Both the position numbers and the translations under genes were made by a program. The notes below the pieces were generated by a model. The model made no database searches and was not told the DNA's origin. It was given only the letters and a program-made list of their open reading frames with translations. A stretch of DNA of 34,795 nucleotides, taken from Leptolyngbya sp. Lineage in GTDB: Bacteria; Cyanobacteriota; Cyanobacteriia; Phormidesmidales; Phormidesmidaceae. Positions 19,363 to 29,109 of this stretch are shown piece after piece. The first letter of the stretch is position 1; the number at the start of each line of letters is the position of its first letter. The stretch is taken from assembly GCA_003249105.1 (NCBI GenBank), contig QBLT01000018.1:1-34795 (forward strand), in the 5' to 3' direction.

Positions 19363-19986
19363 CTAAGCTGTAGGGTTAATTAATTCTTCAATACAGTTAA
19401 AAAGCTTGTCACAATGCTCCGCCTTACTTCTCACCAGTGGCACACTTACTTGACCTAAAATATCTGGCCCATGGCGAATTTTATGATATCGGCCTTTCTG
19501 AGTATTTTTAGTAGCATTCTCTAAAGCACTTTCAACCGAAGACTTAGAAATCATCTCAACATTAGGATTGGCGGGAATTGAGCCTCGGCTAAATCTAGCC
19601 CCGTAATAAGCTGCCAATGTATCCACATCCGCAATCAACCAGTTTTCCATTACCTCTATCATCAAATGCACATGAGCATCATCAATGCCAGTCATATCCC
19701 ATCTGTCCCGTGCTGTTAAATGTTCAGAACAGGTAGGTCTTGTGATCGGATCTTCAGAATCCACCAATAAAATATTCGCCGCTTGAGGATGATCGACTAA
19801 CGCATTGCAATAGTCCTCATAGGTAGAATCTCTTCCACCACAGGCAATAATTGACCATTTGATCCTTTTATTGCAGGCTTGTTGTCGCAGACTATCCAGA
19901 AACTTGCCTACTCCCTCACGAAACTTTTGCTTACCCCTAGCTTGATCACCTCCCCCTTCCACATAAATACGAATTTCCCTTACCAT
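19363..19986 (-). CDS. DUF4276-like, TOPRIM-like protein, partner of the AAA ATPase
   Basis: MVREIRIYVEGGGDQARGKQKFREGVGKFL...NILLVDSEDPI; acidic EG and DSED positions fit a TOPRIM-like fold; start overlaps the end of the upstream AAA gene. Confidence 0.7.
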   Translation of the reverse strand: MVREIRIYVEGGGDQARGKQKFREGVGKFLDSLRQQACNKRIKWSIIACGGRDSTYEDYCNALVDHPQAANILLVDSEDPITRPTCSEHLTARDRWDMTGIDDAHVHLMIEVMENWLIADVDTLAAYYGARFSRGSIPANPNVEMISKSSVESALENATKNTQKGRYHKIRHGPDILGQVSVPLVRSKAEHCDKLFNCIEELINPTA

Positions 19987-21212
19987 CGTGTTGCCCCAAT
20001 TTCACCCATACTCCAAAGCTCACCCAAGCTATACTTCTCTAACCATTTTTCTAAGCGCTCTGGAGATAACCTTTGCAAGTGAGTCCCCTCCGGAGTTCGC
20101 TCACACACCATCACCGCTTCGGGCATCTCACTCAACTCCGAAACCAGCGTCTCCGAATGAGTCGTCACAATCAGTTGAGTCCTTTGCGATGCTGCGATTA
20201 GCAACTTCGCCACCGTCGGCAAAATATCCGGGTGTAGTCCCAGTTCCGGCTCCTCAATGCACACCAGCGGCGGCGGGTTAGGGTGACATAAAATCGTCAA
20301 CAGACATAAATACCGCAGCGTCCCATCTGAGAGCCGGGTTGCTGGAATTGGCTGTCTTAAACCTTTCTCTCGAAAGAAAACTTGAACGGTTCCCCCTTGT
20401 ATGCGAGGGATGATTTCTTCAATGTCTTCATAAAAATCTCGAAATCTTTCAATCAAAAATTGACTTCCGATTTGATGCTGTAAATTATTTATTACTAAAC
20501 CCAAGTTGCTACCATCTTCCAGTAAAAAATCTTCAGGAAGGTCTGTCTGTTGAGGACTTCGAATTTTTGAATTTCTACTAACATCTAATTCTCTGTACAC
20601 ATAGAATTTTCTGAAGTTTTCAGCTAAATAAGATATTTCTGGATAGCTAAAAGGATCTTTAAGCTGACTCAGAATTGATTCATTAGATAATATGTCAAGG
20701 TTTTTTGCTTCTTCTCTCCTGCTAGTTTGCCCTGGGTTTACAGAGGCATCTATAATTTTGCTTGCAAATGCATTCCCATGTTCGAATCTATAGAAGTCTC
20801 TAGTAGAGAAGTCTCCAAGCATGGAGGTTTGGGAGTTGGGAGGACTATCTTCTGTAGGGTAAATTCTTTCGAAGATGATTTCAGTCTTTTGGCCTGAACT
20901 AGTGAATTTCAAAAGATAACTTAGTGAATCATCTCCTATAGAGAAATTCATCGAGCAGCCTAACTCCGCGATAGGAGATTCATTCCCACCTTTCCAAAGC
21001 CATTCACTCACACCACCTCCCGCACGAATTCGTCTGTGAATGTCTTGCGGAAGAGCGCGAAAAAGTTTTATAGCCTCAATCAAGTTCGATTTACCAGAGG
21101 CATTGGGGCCAATAATCACATTCAAGGGTTCCAGTTCAATCGTTTCCCCTTCACTGCCATAGGAGAGGAAATTCTTTAGGGTCAAACTATGAATAAAGCG
21201 ATAACCATCCAC
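19980..21212 (-). CDS. AAA_21/RecF-like ATPase
   Basis: LNVIIGPNASGKSNLIEAIKLF, LSDGTLRYLCLLTIL, PPLVCIEEPELGLHPDILPTV, LIVTTHSETLV. Confidence 0.88.
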   Translation of the reverse strand: MDGYRFIHSLTLKNFLSYGSEGETIELEPLNVIIGPNASGKSNLIEAIKLFRALPQDIHRRIRAGGGVSEWLWKGGNESPIAELGCSMNFSIGDDSLSYLLKFTSSGQKTEIIFERIYPTEDSPPNSQTSMLGDFSTRDFYRFEHGNAFASKIIDASVNPGQTSRREEAKNLDILSNESILSQLKDPFSYPEISYLAENFRKFYVYRELDVSRNSKIRSPQQTDLPEDFLLEDGSNLGLVINNLQHQIGSQFLIERFRDFYEDIEEIIPRIQGGTVQVFFREKGLRQPIPATRLSDGTLRYLCLLTILCHPNPPPLVCIEEPELGLHPDILPTVAKLLIAASQRTQLIVTTHSETLVSELSEMPEAVMVCERTPEGTHLQRLSPERLEKWLEKYSLGELWSMGEIGATRW

Positions 21213-21296
21213 AGCGGGTTCTCAAACAACACTAGTTCGCATCTTAACGAAAGGTAGGATTCTCAGCGTTCTGCTGTTGGTACAAGCCTTGCACCC

Positions 21297-24200
21297 CTAC
21301 TCCACCACAATCCTCACCTTACTAAAATCCCGCCCCTTCGTCTGCTCCTTCAAATAAGCCTCAAACCGCCGTTCAATCTCCGCCTTGGTGGCAGGCATCC
21401 CCCCCTCCAGCAGCGCCCCCTTCACCGCATCAATCGACAGCACCACCTTATCCAACCCCGACAACACATCCTGCAACGCTTGAATAAACCCCTGGCTCAA
21501 CGACTCCGGCAGCACCCGCTTCGCCAAAAACTCACTCACCGGCTGGCGCTGGGCCTGGCCCAACAGATCCAGATTCGCCTGGGTAATCGGGTCTTCCAGG
21601 TTATCCAGCAGCGTCTTCGTCCATTCCTCCACCATCTGGTCGAGCCGCTCATCCACCTGGCCCAGCACAGACCCCGCTGGCCAATCCACCACCTCATTAG
21701 CCGGTCTAAAGCCACAGTGGGGGCAGGTAGGGGCCGCCTCCAGTTCCGCCGTCGTCAGCGCAAAACACGCTCTCAACTCGCCTAACTCGTTCTGTACCTC
21801 CGTCAGCTGCCCCTTCGGCATCAGGTCAATCGTCGCCAGCCGCTTCAGACTATCTAGCCGCCCATCCCCCAGCAATCGCTCCTTCTTGCTAGCGTCATTG
21901 GCCCCCAACCGGGCCTGGCCGTGCAGCTTTACATACTCCTGAATGTACCCCTGCTTCAACGCCGCCAGCTTTTGCACCGTCTGCTGCCGAAACCCTGATT
22001 GGCTGCGCTTCTCACTATCCAGCAGCTCCGACTGAATGCCATCCCGCACCTCCCGCATCTGCTTCAACCAGGGGTGATCCATCGGCAGCAGCGCCTCCGC
22101 CGTCGAGAGATACGAGGCTAACGACCCCAGCTCGCTAGTCAGCTCCCCCAAGGCTTCAATTTCATCCAGGGTTTGCAGGCCCCCCTGGCGGTTCTTCACC
22201 TCCTGGGCGCTAAAGCGAAAATTCTTCAGCTTGCCGGGGCTGCTATAGCCCTGCAACGACTCTAAAAACGCCTTGCCATCTGCAAGTCGCCGCCGAAACT
22301 CATCCTGCTCTGGGGTGCTCAGCAGCGGCTTGCCCCAAAACGGCAAGCCATTTTGCAGTTTTTGCTGGGCCACCACCAGCCGGTTCACCGTCGCCGTCAC
22401 CCCACTCTGAAGCTGCTGAATCGGTTCCACCTTGCCATAGGTCACCAACTGGGCTAGCCCCGGTGCCAACCCCAGCAGCTCAAACAGCGCCTTCAGCGCA
22501 GGCAGGTTCCAATCCTTCGGCGGTTCAACGTGCTTAAAGTTTTGCAGCCTCTCTACCGCCGTACTGGCCAGGGCATCCAGATTATTCGCGTCAAACTTAT
22601 CTCCCGGTATGGCCAGCACCACATCGCCGCTGTAGACCAGCGCCGCCAGCAGCACCACCACCAGCTCCGGCTCCAGTCGGTACCGCCCTGGGGCCATGTA
22701 CTCAATTCCCTGCACATCCGCAATCAGCTCCGAGCGGTTGAGCACCTGCCCCGGCCCCTTCTGGGCCAGCAAATTGCGAACGTATTCAGCGTACTTAGAC
22801 TGGTAGGGGTCAGTGCGATCGCCATCCAGCAGATTCAAGGCATCCAGCACCGCTGTCGCCTGTTGACTGCGCGTGCCCCCCCTCAGCGCCCGCAGTGCCG
22901 CCTCCACCGCCTGGGCACGGTTCTGCTGAGTCAACAGCACCGAAAACACCGGATACTCCGGCGCATCCTGCTCAAAGTGCTGGGCCAAACAGCTGGCCCC
23001 CACTAGGTTCACCATATCCCGCGTGTTAGCGCGATTGCCCGTGCTAAAAGCTTTACCTTTGACCCATTCCAGCAAGGGCTTGCTCTGTCCCTGGTAAGTG
23101 ACAGTAAAGGCAGTGGTGAGGCGATCGCGCAGCCATGCCGTCACCTTGCGCAGAGATTCCATCGCCTTGTGGTCGTAGGCTGCCCGCGCCTGCCCTGAGG
23201 CCGTCGAGGCTAAATCTACTGCTGCGGCGTAGAGGTGTAGGGCATCGTCAAAGTCTTGATCGGGCTTGGCCAGCTTAAAGAACACCTCGTCAGACAAGTG
23301 GTCGTCGGTGTAGTGGGGCGGGTCGTAGGGCTGAATAAAATACAGGTAGAAATCCCGCTGAGGCACCGCCGTGGCCCGCTCATTCGGTGCCCCAAAGAAA
23401 AGATAGCCTTGGCGAGTGGTGCGGCGTTCCTTCCATTCCAGATCATCGTGCTGCCAGATTTTGTAGCCGGTGAGGTAGGTCTGGTCTTCGCACTCCAGAG
23501 CAATCTTCAGCGCATCGTAGTAGTAGCGATCGAGCTGGGCATCCTCCAGGCTTTCCGACCGCTTCTCGATCAGCGCATCAAAGTCGTCGCTCTTCTTTAG
23601 GTCTAGAAAATACTGCCGGTTATCCGGGTTTGAGGAAATAAACTGACCGCTAACGGTCTTGTGAATTTCCCGCAGTACCGTTTCCACCTGGGAGCGCAGG
23701 TCATCCGCCGAGTCGCCCCCCAACTCTGCCACCATAGGGTCATACAGGGCCAGGGCATCCCGCAGTTCCTCTGGCGATGCCCCAATGGGCGAATAGATAT
23801 CTCCGGTAGTCAGCCGGTGCACCGACAGCCCGTAGACAATCCGCAGGGCCATAGGCTTGTAAGCTGGGCGGGTAAACGCCTGCTGCACCCGCGACTCCAG
23901 CACCTGGGAGCAGTCGATCACCGCCTTAATTTCCGGCACCGCCCGAAAGGACGGGTTTTCCTTCAGCGTAGTCCAGTAGCTGTCGTAGGCAATCAGCCCC
24001 GGCTCATTTTCCGGCACATCTTGATCAAGTCGCTGCTTCATCGCGATCGAGAGCGACTTCAACACCTCTCGCTTCTCCGCAAAAGAGATCCTCCCAAAGG
24101 TATCGATATAGTCGGGGTGAATAGGGTAAAGGTTGACGTAGTCCTCCATCCGCTCATTCAAGTTGCCGTAGAACCGGGCAAAGGGAGTCAGATGCTCGCG

Positions 24201-25010
24201 AATTTTGACCTGCTGCTCGGCGGTCTTCTTCAGCAGCCGCTGGGCCACCACATACTTCACATCGGTTTGGGCAATGCGCACCTGCTCAAAGCGATCCTTC
24301 ACCCGCCTCACCGTTTCCGCCACAAAGCTAAAGCGGGGGTTGTCAAACAGGGTCTCTTGCAAGCCCCCCACAAACCGAAACCGCGTATTTTTACAAATTT
24401 CGCCCACTTCCCGCAAAAAGCTCAGGTCTAGGATGAGTTCTTGATCCTTCCTAGTGCGTAAGTACTCCAGCAGCTCATCCACAATCAGCAGTAGGCCATG
24501 ATCGGGATACTCGCTTTGAAAGGCCTGCATCATGTCGCCAAAGGCCCCCTTGTGGTTAGAGAGCTGGTCTCGGGCTGGAAATTTATAGGAAACCCCCATC
24601 GCAAATAGGGCTTCCTCTAGCTCTGAGCAGACAAATTCCCGAAAGTCTCTTGTCGTCGAGCCCAGCTCTGTGCGAATGACCTTAAATTTGCCCGCGATCG
24701 CCCCCGCCGCCTGGGCTACCGTTTCGTTTTGTAACGTCTCTACTAGATCGCCGTGCTCTGCCAGGGCCGACAGCACCGACATCAAGTGAGACTTACCCGT
24801 GCCGTAGTTGCCCACAATCAGCAACCCCTTATTGTCGCTGGGCTCATCAAATTGCAGGTTCGGGAACACCGTCCCCACCAATCGCTCCCCCATCTCCTCA
24901 GAGATCACGTAGGTGCGCACCAGCGATTGAGCTTCCGTCAGCTCATTGGCATCCCGCAGCTGCACAACGGTTTCAATCGGGTCGAACTGGATCAGGTCGC
25001 GATATTTCAT
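21297..25010 (-). CDS. brxC: BrxC-like large ATPase (DUF6079 type), BREX type 3
   Basis: [22 protein letters not shown] Walker [18 protein letters not shown] Walker B; 1237 aa; lies between brxF and the other BREX genes. Confidence 0.9.
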   Translation of the reverse strand: MKYRDLIQFDPIETVVQLRDANELTEAQSLVRTYVISEEMGERLVGTVFPNLQFDEPSDNKGLLIVGNYGTGKSHLMSVLSALAEHGDLVETLQNETVAQAAGAIAGKFKVIRTELGSTTRDFREFVCSELEEALFAMGVSYKFPARDQLSNHKGAFGDMMQAFQSEYPDHGLLLIVDELLEYLRTRKDQELILDLSFLREVGEICKNTRFRFVGGLQETLFDNPRFSFVAETVRRVKDRFEQVRIAQTDVKYVVAQRLLKKTAEQQVKIREHLTPFARFYGNLNERMEDYVNLYPIHPDYIDTFGRISFAEKREVLKSLSIAMKQRLDQDVPENEPGLIAYDSYWTTLKENPSFRAVPEIKAVIDCSQVLESRVQQAFTRPAYKPMALRIVYGLSVHRLTTGDIYSPIGASPEELRDALALYDPMVAELGGDSADDLRSQVETVLREIHKTVSGQFISSNPDNRQYFLDLKKSDDFDALIEKRSESLEDAQLDRYYYDALKIALECEDQTYLTGYKIWQHDDLEWKERRTTRQGYLFFGAPNERATAVPQRDFYLYFIQPYDPPHYTDDHLSDEVFFKLAKPDQDFDDALHLYAAAVDLASTASGQARAAYDHKAMESLRKVTAWLRDRLTTAFTVTYQGQSKPLLEWVKGKAFSTGNRANTRDMVNLVGASCLAQHFEQDAPEYPVFSVLLTQQNRAQAVEAALRALRGGTRSQQATAVLDALNLLDGDRTDPYQSKYAEYVRNLLAQKGPGQVLNRSELIADVQGIEYMAPGRYRLEPELVVVLLAALVYSGDVVLAIPGDKFDANNLDALASTAVERLQNFKHVEPPKDWNLPALKALFELLGLAPGLAQLVTYGKVEPIQQLQSGVTATVNRLVVAQQKLQNGLPFWGKPLLSTPEQDEFRRRLADGKAFLESLQGYSSPGKLKNFRFSAQEVKNRQGGLQTLDEIEALGELTSELGSLASYLSTAEALLPMDHPWLKQMREVRDGIQSELLDSEKRSQSGFRQQTVQKLAALKQGYIQEYVKLHGQARLGANDASKKERLLGDGRLDSLKRLATIDLMPKGQLTEVQNELGELRACFALTTAELEAAPTCPHCGFRPANEVVDWPAGSVLGQVDERLDQMVEEWTKTLLDNLEDPITQANLDLLGQAQRQPVSEFLAKRVLPESLSQGFIQALQDVLSGLDKVVLSIDAVKGALLEGGMPATKAEIERRFEAYLKEQTKGRDFSKVRIVVE

Positions 25011-25040
25011 GGGGCTTGTAGACAGGGGGGCGGGGCAGAG

Positions 25041-25526
25041 CTAAGCAGACGGAAAAACGATTAGATCCTTGGCAGGGTAGCGACAATATTCAGGATGCCA
25101 AGGCTCGGCGTAGGCCAGATAACGTCCATCGTAGGTGCCGGGCCAGACCACCAGCAAATTATGGCGACGGGCAATCTGCTGAAGGCTCTTGAGCGGATCG
25201 AGCCGCAGCTGGGGGTCAAATAGAACCTCTATGCAATGGAGAACCGTCACCCGCAAATCTGTAGACAGCACAACAGCATCGATTAACTCCATAACTTTGT
25301 GAGGCCACTGCCGTTGGGGAATATCCAGCAGACGCTGGCTTAGGGCCAGATTCAGGTTGAGGTAGTGACCATCCAGAGCAACGGCAACCGACCGCCAGTA
25401 GGCCGTTGAGTCAGCCTCAACCGTAGCAAACACCAGCTGATGATACTGACCCTGGGCGATCGCTAGCAGGTCGGCCAAAGGAGCGATCGATGGCGCGTAG
25501 TTCCCCATACAGTCGATATTCTCCAA
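25041..25526 (-). CDS. brxF: BrxF-like small BREX type 3 protein
   Basis: HYLNLNLALSQRLLDIPQRQWPHKVMELIDAVV...IEVLFDPQLRLDPLKSLQQIARRHNLLVVWPG; directly upstream of brxC. Confidence 0.82.
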   Translation of the reverse strand: MENIDCMGNYAPSIAPLADLLAIAQGQYHQLVFATVEADSTAYWRSVAVALDGHYLNLNLALSQRLLDIPQRQWPHKVMELIDAVVLSTDLRVTVLHCIEVLFDPQLRLDPLKSLQQIARRHNLLVVWPGTYDGRYLAYAEPWHPEYCRYPAKDLIVFPSA

Positions 25527-25664
25527 TTGTCCACCGGCTAGAGCCCCAAAAGACTTGGCTCATGGCACTGCTACTTACTCTAGGTTGCCCAATTCTCGGG
25601 GATTTCACTGAAGATTCCGGTCATTTTGGTGAAACCTTAACGACTCTAGGGCTCAAAACAGACT

Positions 25665-25910
25665 TCAGCTGAGATTATCAGGATCAACTAGCTCCCCAAG
25701 ATAGAGCTTGATAAACGCCTGAGCCGCTTCAGGATTTACAGAATTTAGCGCCTTCACAATCTCAGAGACCGTTTCCGCCGTAGGGTCACGCTGCTCGTGA
25801 AACCACCGAAACACTACCGACCGACGCACGCCCAGCAGCGTCGCCAATTTGTTTTGGCTGATGTCGTAGGTCTCTAGAACCGTTTTCAAGGCGTAACCTG
25901 CTCTTCCCAT
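25665..25910 (-). CDS. XRE-family HTH regulator, candidate BREX/cargo regulator
   Basis: MGRAGYALKTVLETYDISQNKLATLLGVRRSVVFRWFHEQRDPTAETVSEIVKALN; internal ATG at 25910 preferred to the tracked start at 25985. Confidence 0.8.
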   Translation of the reverse strand: MGRAGYALKTVLETYDISQNKLATLLGVRRSVVFRWFHEQRDPTAETVSEIVKALNSVNPEAAQAFIKLYLGELVDPDNLS

Positions 25911-25946
25911 GCCCTGAATGATCTCAGAGGGAAGAAAAGTCGTAAA

Positions 25947-26006
25947 TGGACACTTAATGGCGTACACCCGATATATGATGGCCAAATGTAAGCCAATGAG
26001 TGTCCA
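25947..26006. promoter_or_regulatory. Extended inverted repeat in the divergent HTH/small-ORF promoter region
   Basis: TGGACACTTAATGGC (25947-25961) versus reverse complement of GCCAATGAGTGTCCA (25992-26006); 13/15 matches. Confidence 0.55.
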
Positions 26007-26008
26007 TC

Positions 26009-26263
26009 ATGATCTCTAGTTTCCAGGCCACTGATACAAAATCCGAAGTTCTGCACCCCCTTGAGCAGCCAGCTCCCGCACTCCAGCCCCATCAAGAAAC
26101 CGTTCGCATTACCGTGACCAGCTCTCCTGAAGGGGTGAAAGCCGTCATCCACGACTTGCACAGCCGCCGCTTTGCCGAAGCTAACGACTGGTGTCCCCCA
26201 GTACCCACCGGCAAGGTGGGCGAAGTCATGACAGTTCTAATGAAGCGAGTGTGGGTCAATTAA
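26009..26263 (+). CDS. Small conserved-looking hypothetical protein
   Basis: MISSFQATDTKSEVLHPLEQ...ETVRITVTSSPEGVKAVIHDLHSRRFAEANDWCPPVPTGKVGEVMTVLMKRVWVN; divergent from the HTH gene. Confidence 0.6.
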   Translation: MISSFQATDTKSEVLHPLEQPAPALQPHQETVRITVTSSPEGVKAVIHDLHSRRFAEANDWCPPVPTGKVGEVMTVLMKRVWVN

Positions 26264-26337
26264 TTGTGGATGGAGATGCCCTTATCGCTTTAGCTGTAAG
26301 GGCTGCCAGTCACCAAAATCAATGAAGGCTGTCAAAT

Positions 26338-27167
26338 AATAATAGAGGGGGCTGCCTCGCCGTATCTCACCCCCACACGATACAACTCGGCCAGGTTATT
26401 TAAGCCGGTGGCCACTTCGAGTGATCGGCCCCAAATTATTGCTCTCGGCGTTGAGCAGCGTTGCGGTAAGCAACCTCAGCATCGGTATAGCGAAATTGGC
26501 GTTCGTAGGCTTGTCCCAAGCTGTTATACAAGCTAGCGATCAGGGGGGAGTCTGGGTCTTGGGCCAGTAGGTCATCAATTTGCTGCTGCACATCGGTAGG
26601 ATTGGCGGTGAGCAGGTTTTGACTCTGGGGCTGCTCTGGACTCTGGCTACCCTCTGGGGCAAGTGCCCAATCTATCGGCTGTAAAAACTCAAACACACCG
26701 CCTCGCCAGCTCCAAAAGTCAGGCGCTTGGTCAGCCAATTGTGTCGCAATGCGCGGTGTCAGCCACAGCACCAGCGGCAGCTTAAACTCCCGCAGCGATT
26801 CCCTCGTCCACTGCAATGAAAAGAGAAAGCGCTCTAGGGCCGATTTGTCTTCGTTTAGGCGCAGCCCTAGCAGCTCATCGGCTCCCAAAACAGTAACTAC
26901 GGCAGCCAGGCTAGTAGACAGCTCAGGCTGTTGCTCCAAGTGTTCTTGCAGACTGCGCTTGAGGCTTGGCTGGGACAGGTCGAGGCAAATGCGGTCGCAC
27001 CTCGTCCCCTTTTCCCGCAGCTCCGCCTCGTAGCTATCAACAATTTCATCGCGATACCTCCAATTATCGCAGATCGCCATCAGCAAATTCAGCCGCCCAT
27101 AGCTTGACTGTATCGACCACACCAACCGGCGCAGCTGATAATGATTTTGGGCTGCATCGTCGTCCAC
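26338..27167 (-). pseudogene. Truncated paralogue of the TPR gene at 27457-29109
   Basis: The 243-aa ORF (26436-27167) closely matches the N-terminus of the neighbour. After its stop a frame-shifted TPR remnant remains (ATGLNNLAELYRVGVRYGEAAP), then homology ends. Confidence 0.8.
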
Positions 27168-27325
27168 TAGCTACATCACTACAATCTAGATTTTGTTCGA
27201 TTGAGCAAAGCTAACACGATTAAATACCCTTAAATCACAGCTGACCAAAGCAAAGCCCATCGATATACCCCTGATTGGAAGGGGCAAATCGCTAAGCACT
27301 TGATATGTCTAGCTTTCAGCCGTCT

Positions 27326-27385
27326 CTGCACGATTGGACAAGATATCCTAGAAAACTGCACGATTGGACAAAATATCCTAGAAAC
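27326..27385 (+). repeat. 30-bp tandem duplicate holding two putative TnsB sites
   Basis: ctgcacgattggacaagatatcctagaaaa / ctgcacgattggacaaaatatcctagaaac. Two further sites at 27443-27461 and 27466-27484. Confidence 0.8.
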
Positions 27386-27456
27386 AAGGGAGAATAGGGC
27401 TTTGAGGTTCAACGAGAGATCAGGGCTTTCGGCGATCGCTTTGGACAAAATATGCC

Positions 27457-29109
27457 TTACTCGTCGGACAAATTATCCTCGAAGTCACAGATTTTCTGGG
27501 TCATAGGGTGGTCAGAGAGTTGATCGGCTTGTCCGGCCTCTAGGGCGGCCTGTATCAAGTCATTGAAGTTGTTGTAGCCAGTTTTGTTGTAAGGGTGATT
27601 TTCAGGTAATGTTTTCGCAAAAATAGAAAGTGCGCGTAGATAGAGGGGTTCTGCTTCGTCATACCGCCCCGTCGAGTAGTACAACCCAGCTAGATTATTC
27701 AGGCTAGTAGCAACGTCAGGATGATCAGTTCCCAACCGCTGTTCTCGAATGGTAAGTGCTCGCAGATAGAGGGGTTCTGCTTCGCCATACCGCCCCATTA
27801 AGTCGTATAGCCCGGCCAGATTATTTAGGCTGCTGGCTAATGAGGGATGGCCAGTTCCCAGCAGCTGTTCATAGATAGCGATCGCTCTTTTGTAGAGAGG
27901 TTCTGCTTCTTCATAGCGTCCCATCGACTCGTACAACCTAGCAAGATTGTTCAGGCTAGTAGCAACGTCAGGATGATCTTTCCCATAAGCTTGTTCATCA
28001 ATGGCAAGTGATCGCTCATAAAGGGGTTCTGCTTCTTCATAGCGTCCCATGACACGGTACAGGCCAGCCAGATTATTCAGGCTAGTAGCTACAGAAGGAT
28101 AGTCGGCTCCCAGACGCTGTTCTTTAATAGCGAGTGATCGCTCGTAAAGAGGCTCCGCTTCCCCATAGCGTCCCATCGACTCGTACAGTAAGGCCAGATT
28201 ATTCAAGCTAGTGGCTACATAGGGGTGGTTAGCCCCTAGCTGTTGTTTGTATATAGCGAGCGATCGCTCGTAGAGGGATTCTGCTTCTTCATAGCGTTCC
28301 ATCAACTTGTACAGCAAAGCTAGATCATTCAAGCTAGCGGCCACATCGGGGTGGTCGGCTCCTAACTGATGCCCTCGGTGGAGAAGGGCATTTCGGTAAG
28401 CAACCTCGGCCTCAGCATAGCGAATTTTGTCTTGGAGGGCTTTGCCTAGTTCGTTGTACAAGCTACCTAAAAGAGGCGAGTCTGGGTCGTGGGCCAGCAA
28501 CTCATCAATCTGCTGCTGTAAATCGGCGGGGTCGGCAGCAGGTTGCTTAGGGATCTGCTCTAGATTCTGGCCCTGACTACGCTCTGGCTCAAACGCCCAG
28601 GCGATCGGCTGCGAAAACTCAAATACGCCCCCCCGCCAACTCCAAAAATCGGGCGCTTGGTCTGCCAACTGTGCCGCAATACGCGGCGTCAGCCACAGCA
28701 CCAGCGGCAGATGAAAATCCCGCAGCGATTCCCGCGTCCACTGCAACGAAAACAAAAACTGCTCCAAGGCCGATCGCTCTTGGTTCAGGCGCAGCCCCAG
28801 CAGCTCATCGGCCCCCAAAATAGTTACTACCGCAGCGGCGCTAGTCGCCAACTCCGGCTCTTGCTCTACATGCTCTTGCAGACTTTGCTTCAGGCTGGGC
28901 TGGCGCAGGTCAAGGCGAATGCGATCGCACCTCGTCCCCTTTTCCCGCAGCTCTGCCTCGTAGGTGTCAATAATCTCATCGCGATACTTCCAGTTATCGC
29001 AGATCGCCACCAGCAAATTTAGCCGCCCATAGCTCGACTGTATCGACCACACCAACCGACGCAGCTGATGATGATTTTCGGCAGCAACATCATCCACAAG
29101 ATCCATCAC
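27457..29109 (-). CDS. TPR-repeat protein (kinesin-light-chain-type ~42-aa repeats) with a cyanobacterial N-terminal domain (PDFWSWRGGVFEF)
   Basis: Repeated units of the type LGADHPDVATSLNNLAGLYxxMGRYEEAEPLYERSLAIxEQR; the last ~10 codons lie inside the right transposon end. Confidence 0.88.
   Translation of the reverse strand: MMDLVDDVAAENHHQLRRLVWSIQSSYGRLNLLVAICDNWKYRDEIIDTYEAELREKGTRCDRIRLDLRQPSLKQSLQEHVEQEPELATSAAAVVTILGADELLGLRLNQERSALEQFLFSLQWTRESLRDFHLPLVLWLTPRIAAQLADQAPDFWSWRGGVFEFSQPIAWAFEPERSQGQNLEQIPKQPAADPADLQQQIDELLAHDPDSPLLGSLYNELGKALQDKIRYAEAEVAYRNALLHRGHQLGADHPDVAASLNDLALLYKLMERYEEAESLYERSLAIYKQQLGANHPYVATSLNNLALLYESMGRYGEAEPLYERSLAIKEQRLGADYPSVATSLNNLAGLYRVMGRYEEAEPLYERSLAIDEQAYGKDHPDVATSLNNLARLYESMGRYEEAEPLYKRAIAIYEQLLGTGHPSLASSLNNLAGLYDLMGRYGEAEPLYLRALTIREQRLGTDHPDVATSLNNLAGLYYSTGRYDEAEPLYLRALSIFAKTLPENHPYNKTGYNNFNDLIQAALEAGQADQLSDHPMTQKICDFEDNLSDE
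27465..27489 (-). repeat. Right terminal inverted repeat of the Tn7-like element
   Basis: Reverse complement TGTGACTTCGAGGATAATTTGTCCG; see the left end. Confidence 0.7.

Larger units (their letters stand above)
3343..27489. mobile_element. Tn7-like transposon (TnsAB fusion, TnsC, short TniQ) carrying a BREX type 3 island
   Basis: Left end TGTGATTTCTAGCATATTTTGTCCG (3343-3367). Right end, reverse complement of 27465-27489, is TGTGACTTCGAGGATAATTTGTCCG; 21/25 identical and starting TGTG as in Tn7-like ends. Repeated GGACAAAATAT(G/C)CTAGA sites at both ends. tns genes inside the left end. No 5-bp target duplication seen. Confidence 0.72.

Noticed and set aside
23661-24431. 256-aa plus-strand ORF opposite brxC, and similar antisense ORFs over pglZ, brxHII, tnsAB and the GGDEF/EAL gene
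   Set aside because: Antisense shadow ORFs of GC-rich coding genes; compositions (Gln/His/Arg-rich) do not look like real proteins.
27184-27205. TCTAGATTTTGTTCGATTGAGC as a fifth right-end TnsB site
   Set aside because: Needs a gap and several mismatches to match the consensus; likely chance.
27230-27448. 72-aa ORF (MSKAIAESPDLSLNLKALF...)
   Set aside because: It overlaps the terminal repeat sites and its repeated RIFCPIVQ/RISCPIVQ peptides are just the 30-bp tandem repeat translated; probably non-coding end DNA.
3362-27470. Alternative transposon ends at the inner TGTCCG/GGACA positions
   Set aside because: The TIR match is longer and starts with TGTG at 3343/27489, and the flanks there rejoin in frame; inner positions also show no target duplication.
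3343-27489. Search for a CRISPR array or cas genes that would make this a CRISPR-associated transposon
   Set aside because: No direct-repeat/spacer structure or Cas-like protein was recognised. A single cryptic repeat or atypical guide cannot be excluded by eye.
27600-28390. Regularly spaced ~126-bp repeats resembling an array
   Set aside because: They encode the ~42-aa TPR units of the gene at 27457-29109; not CRISPR.
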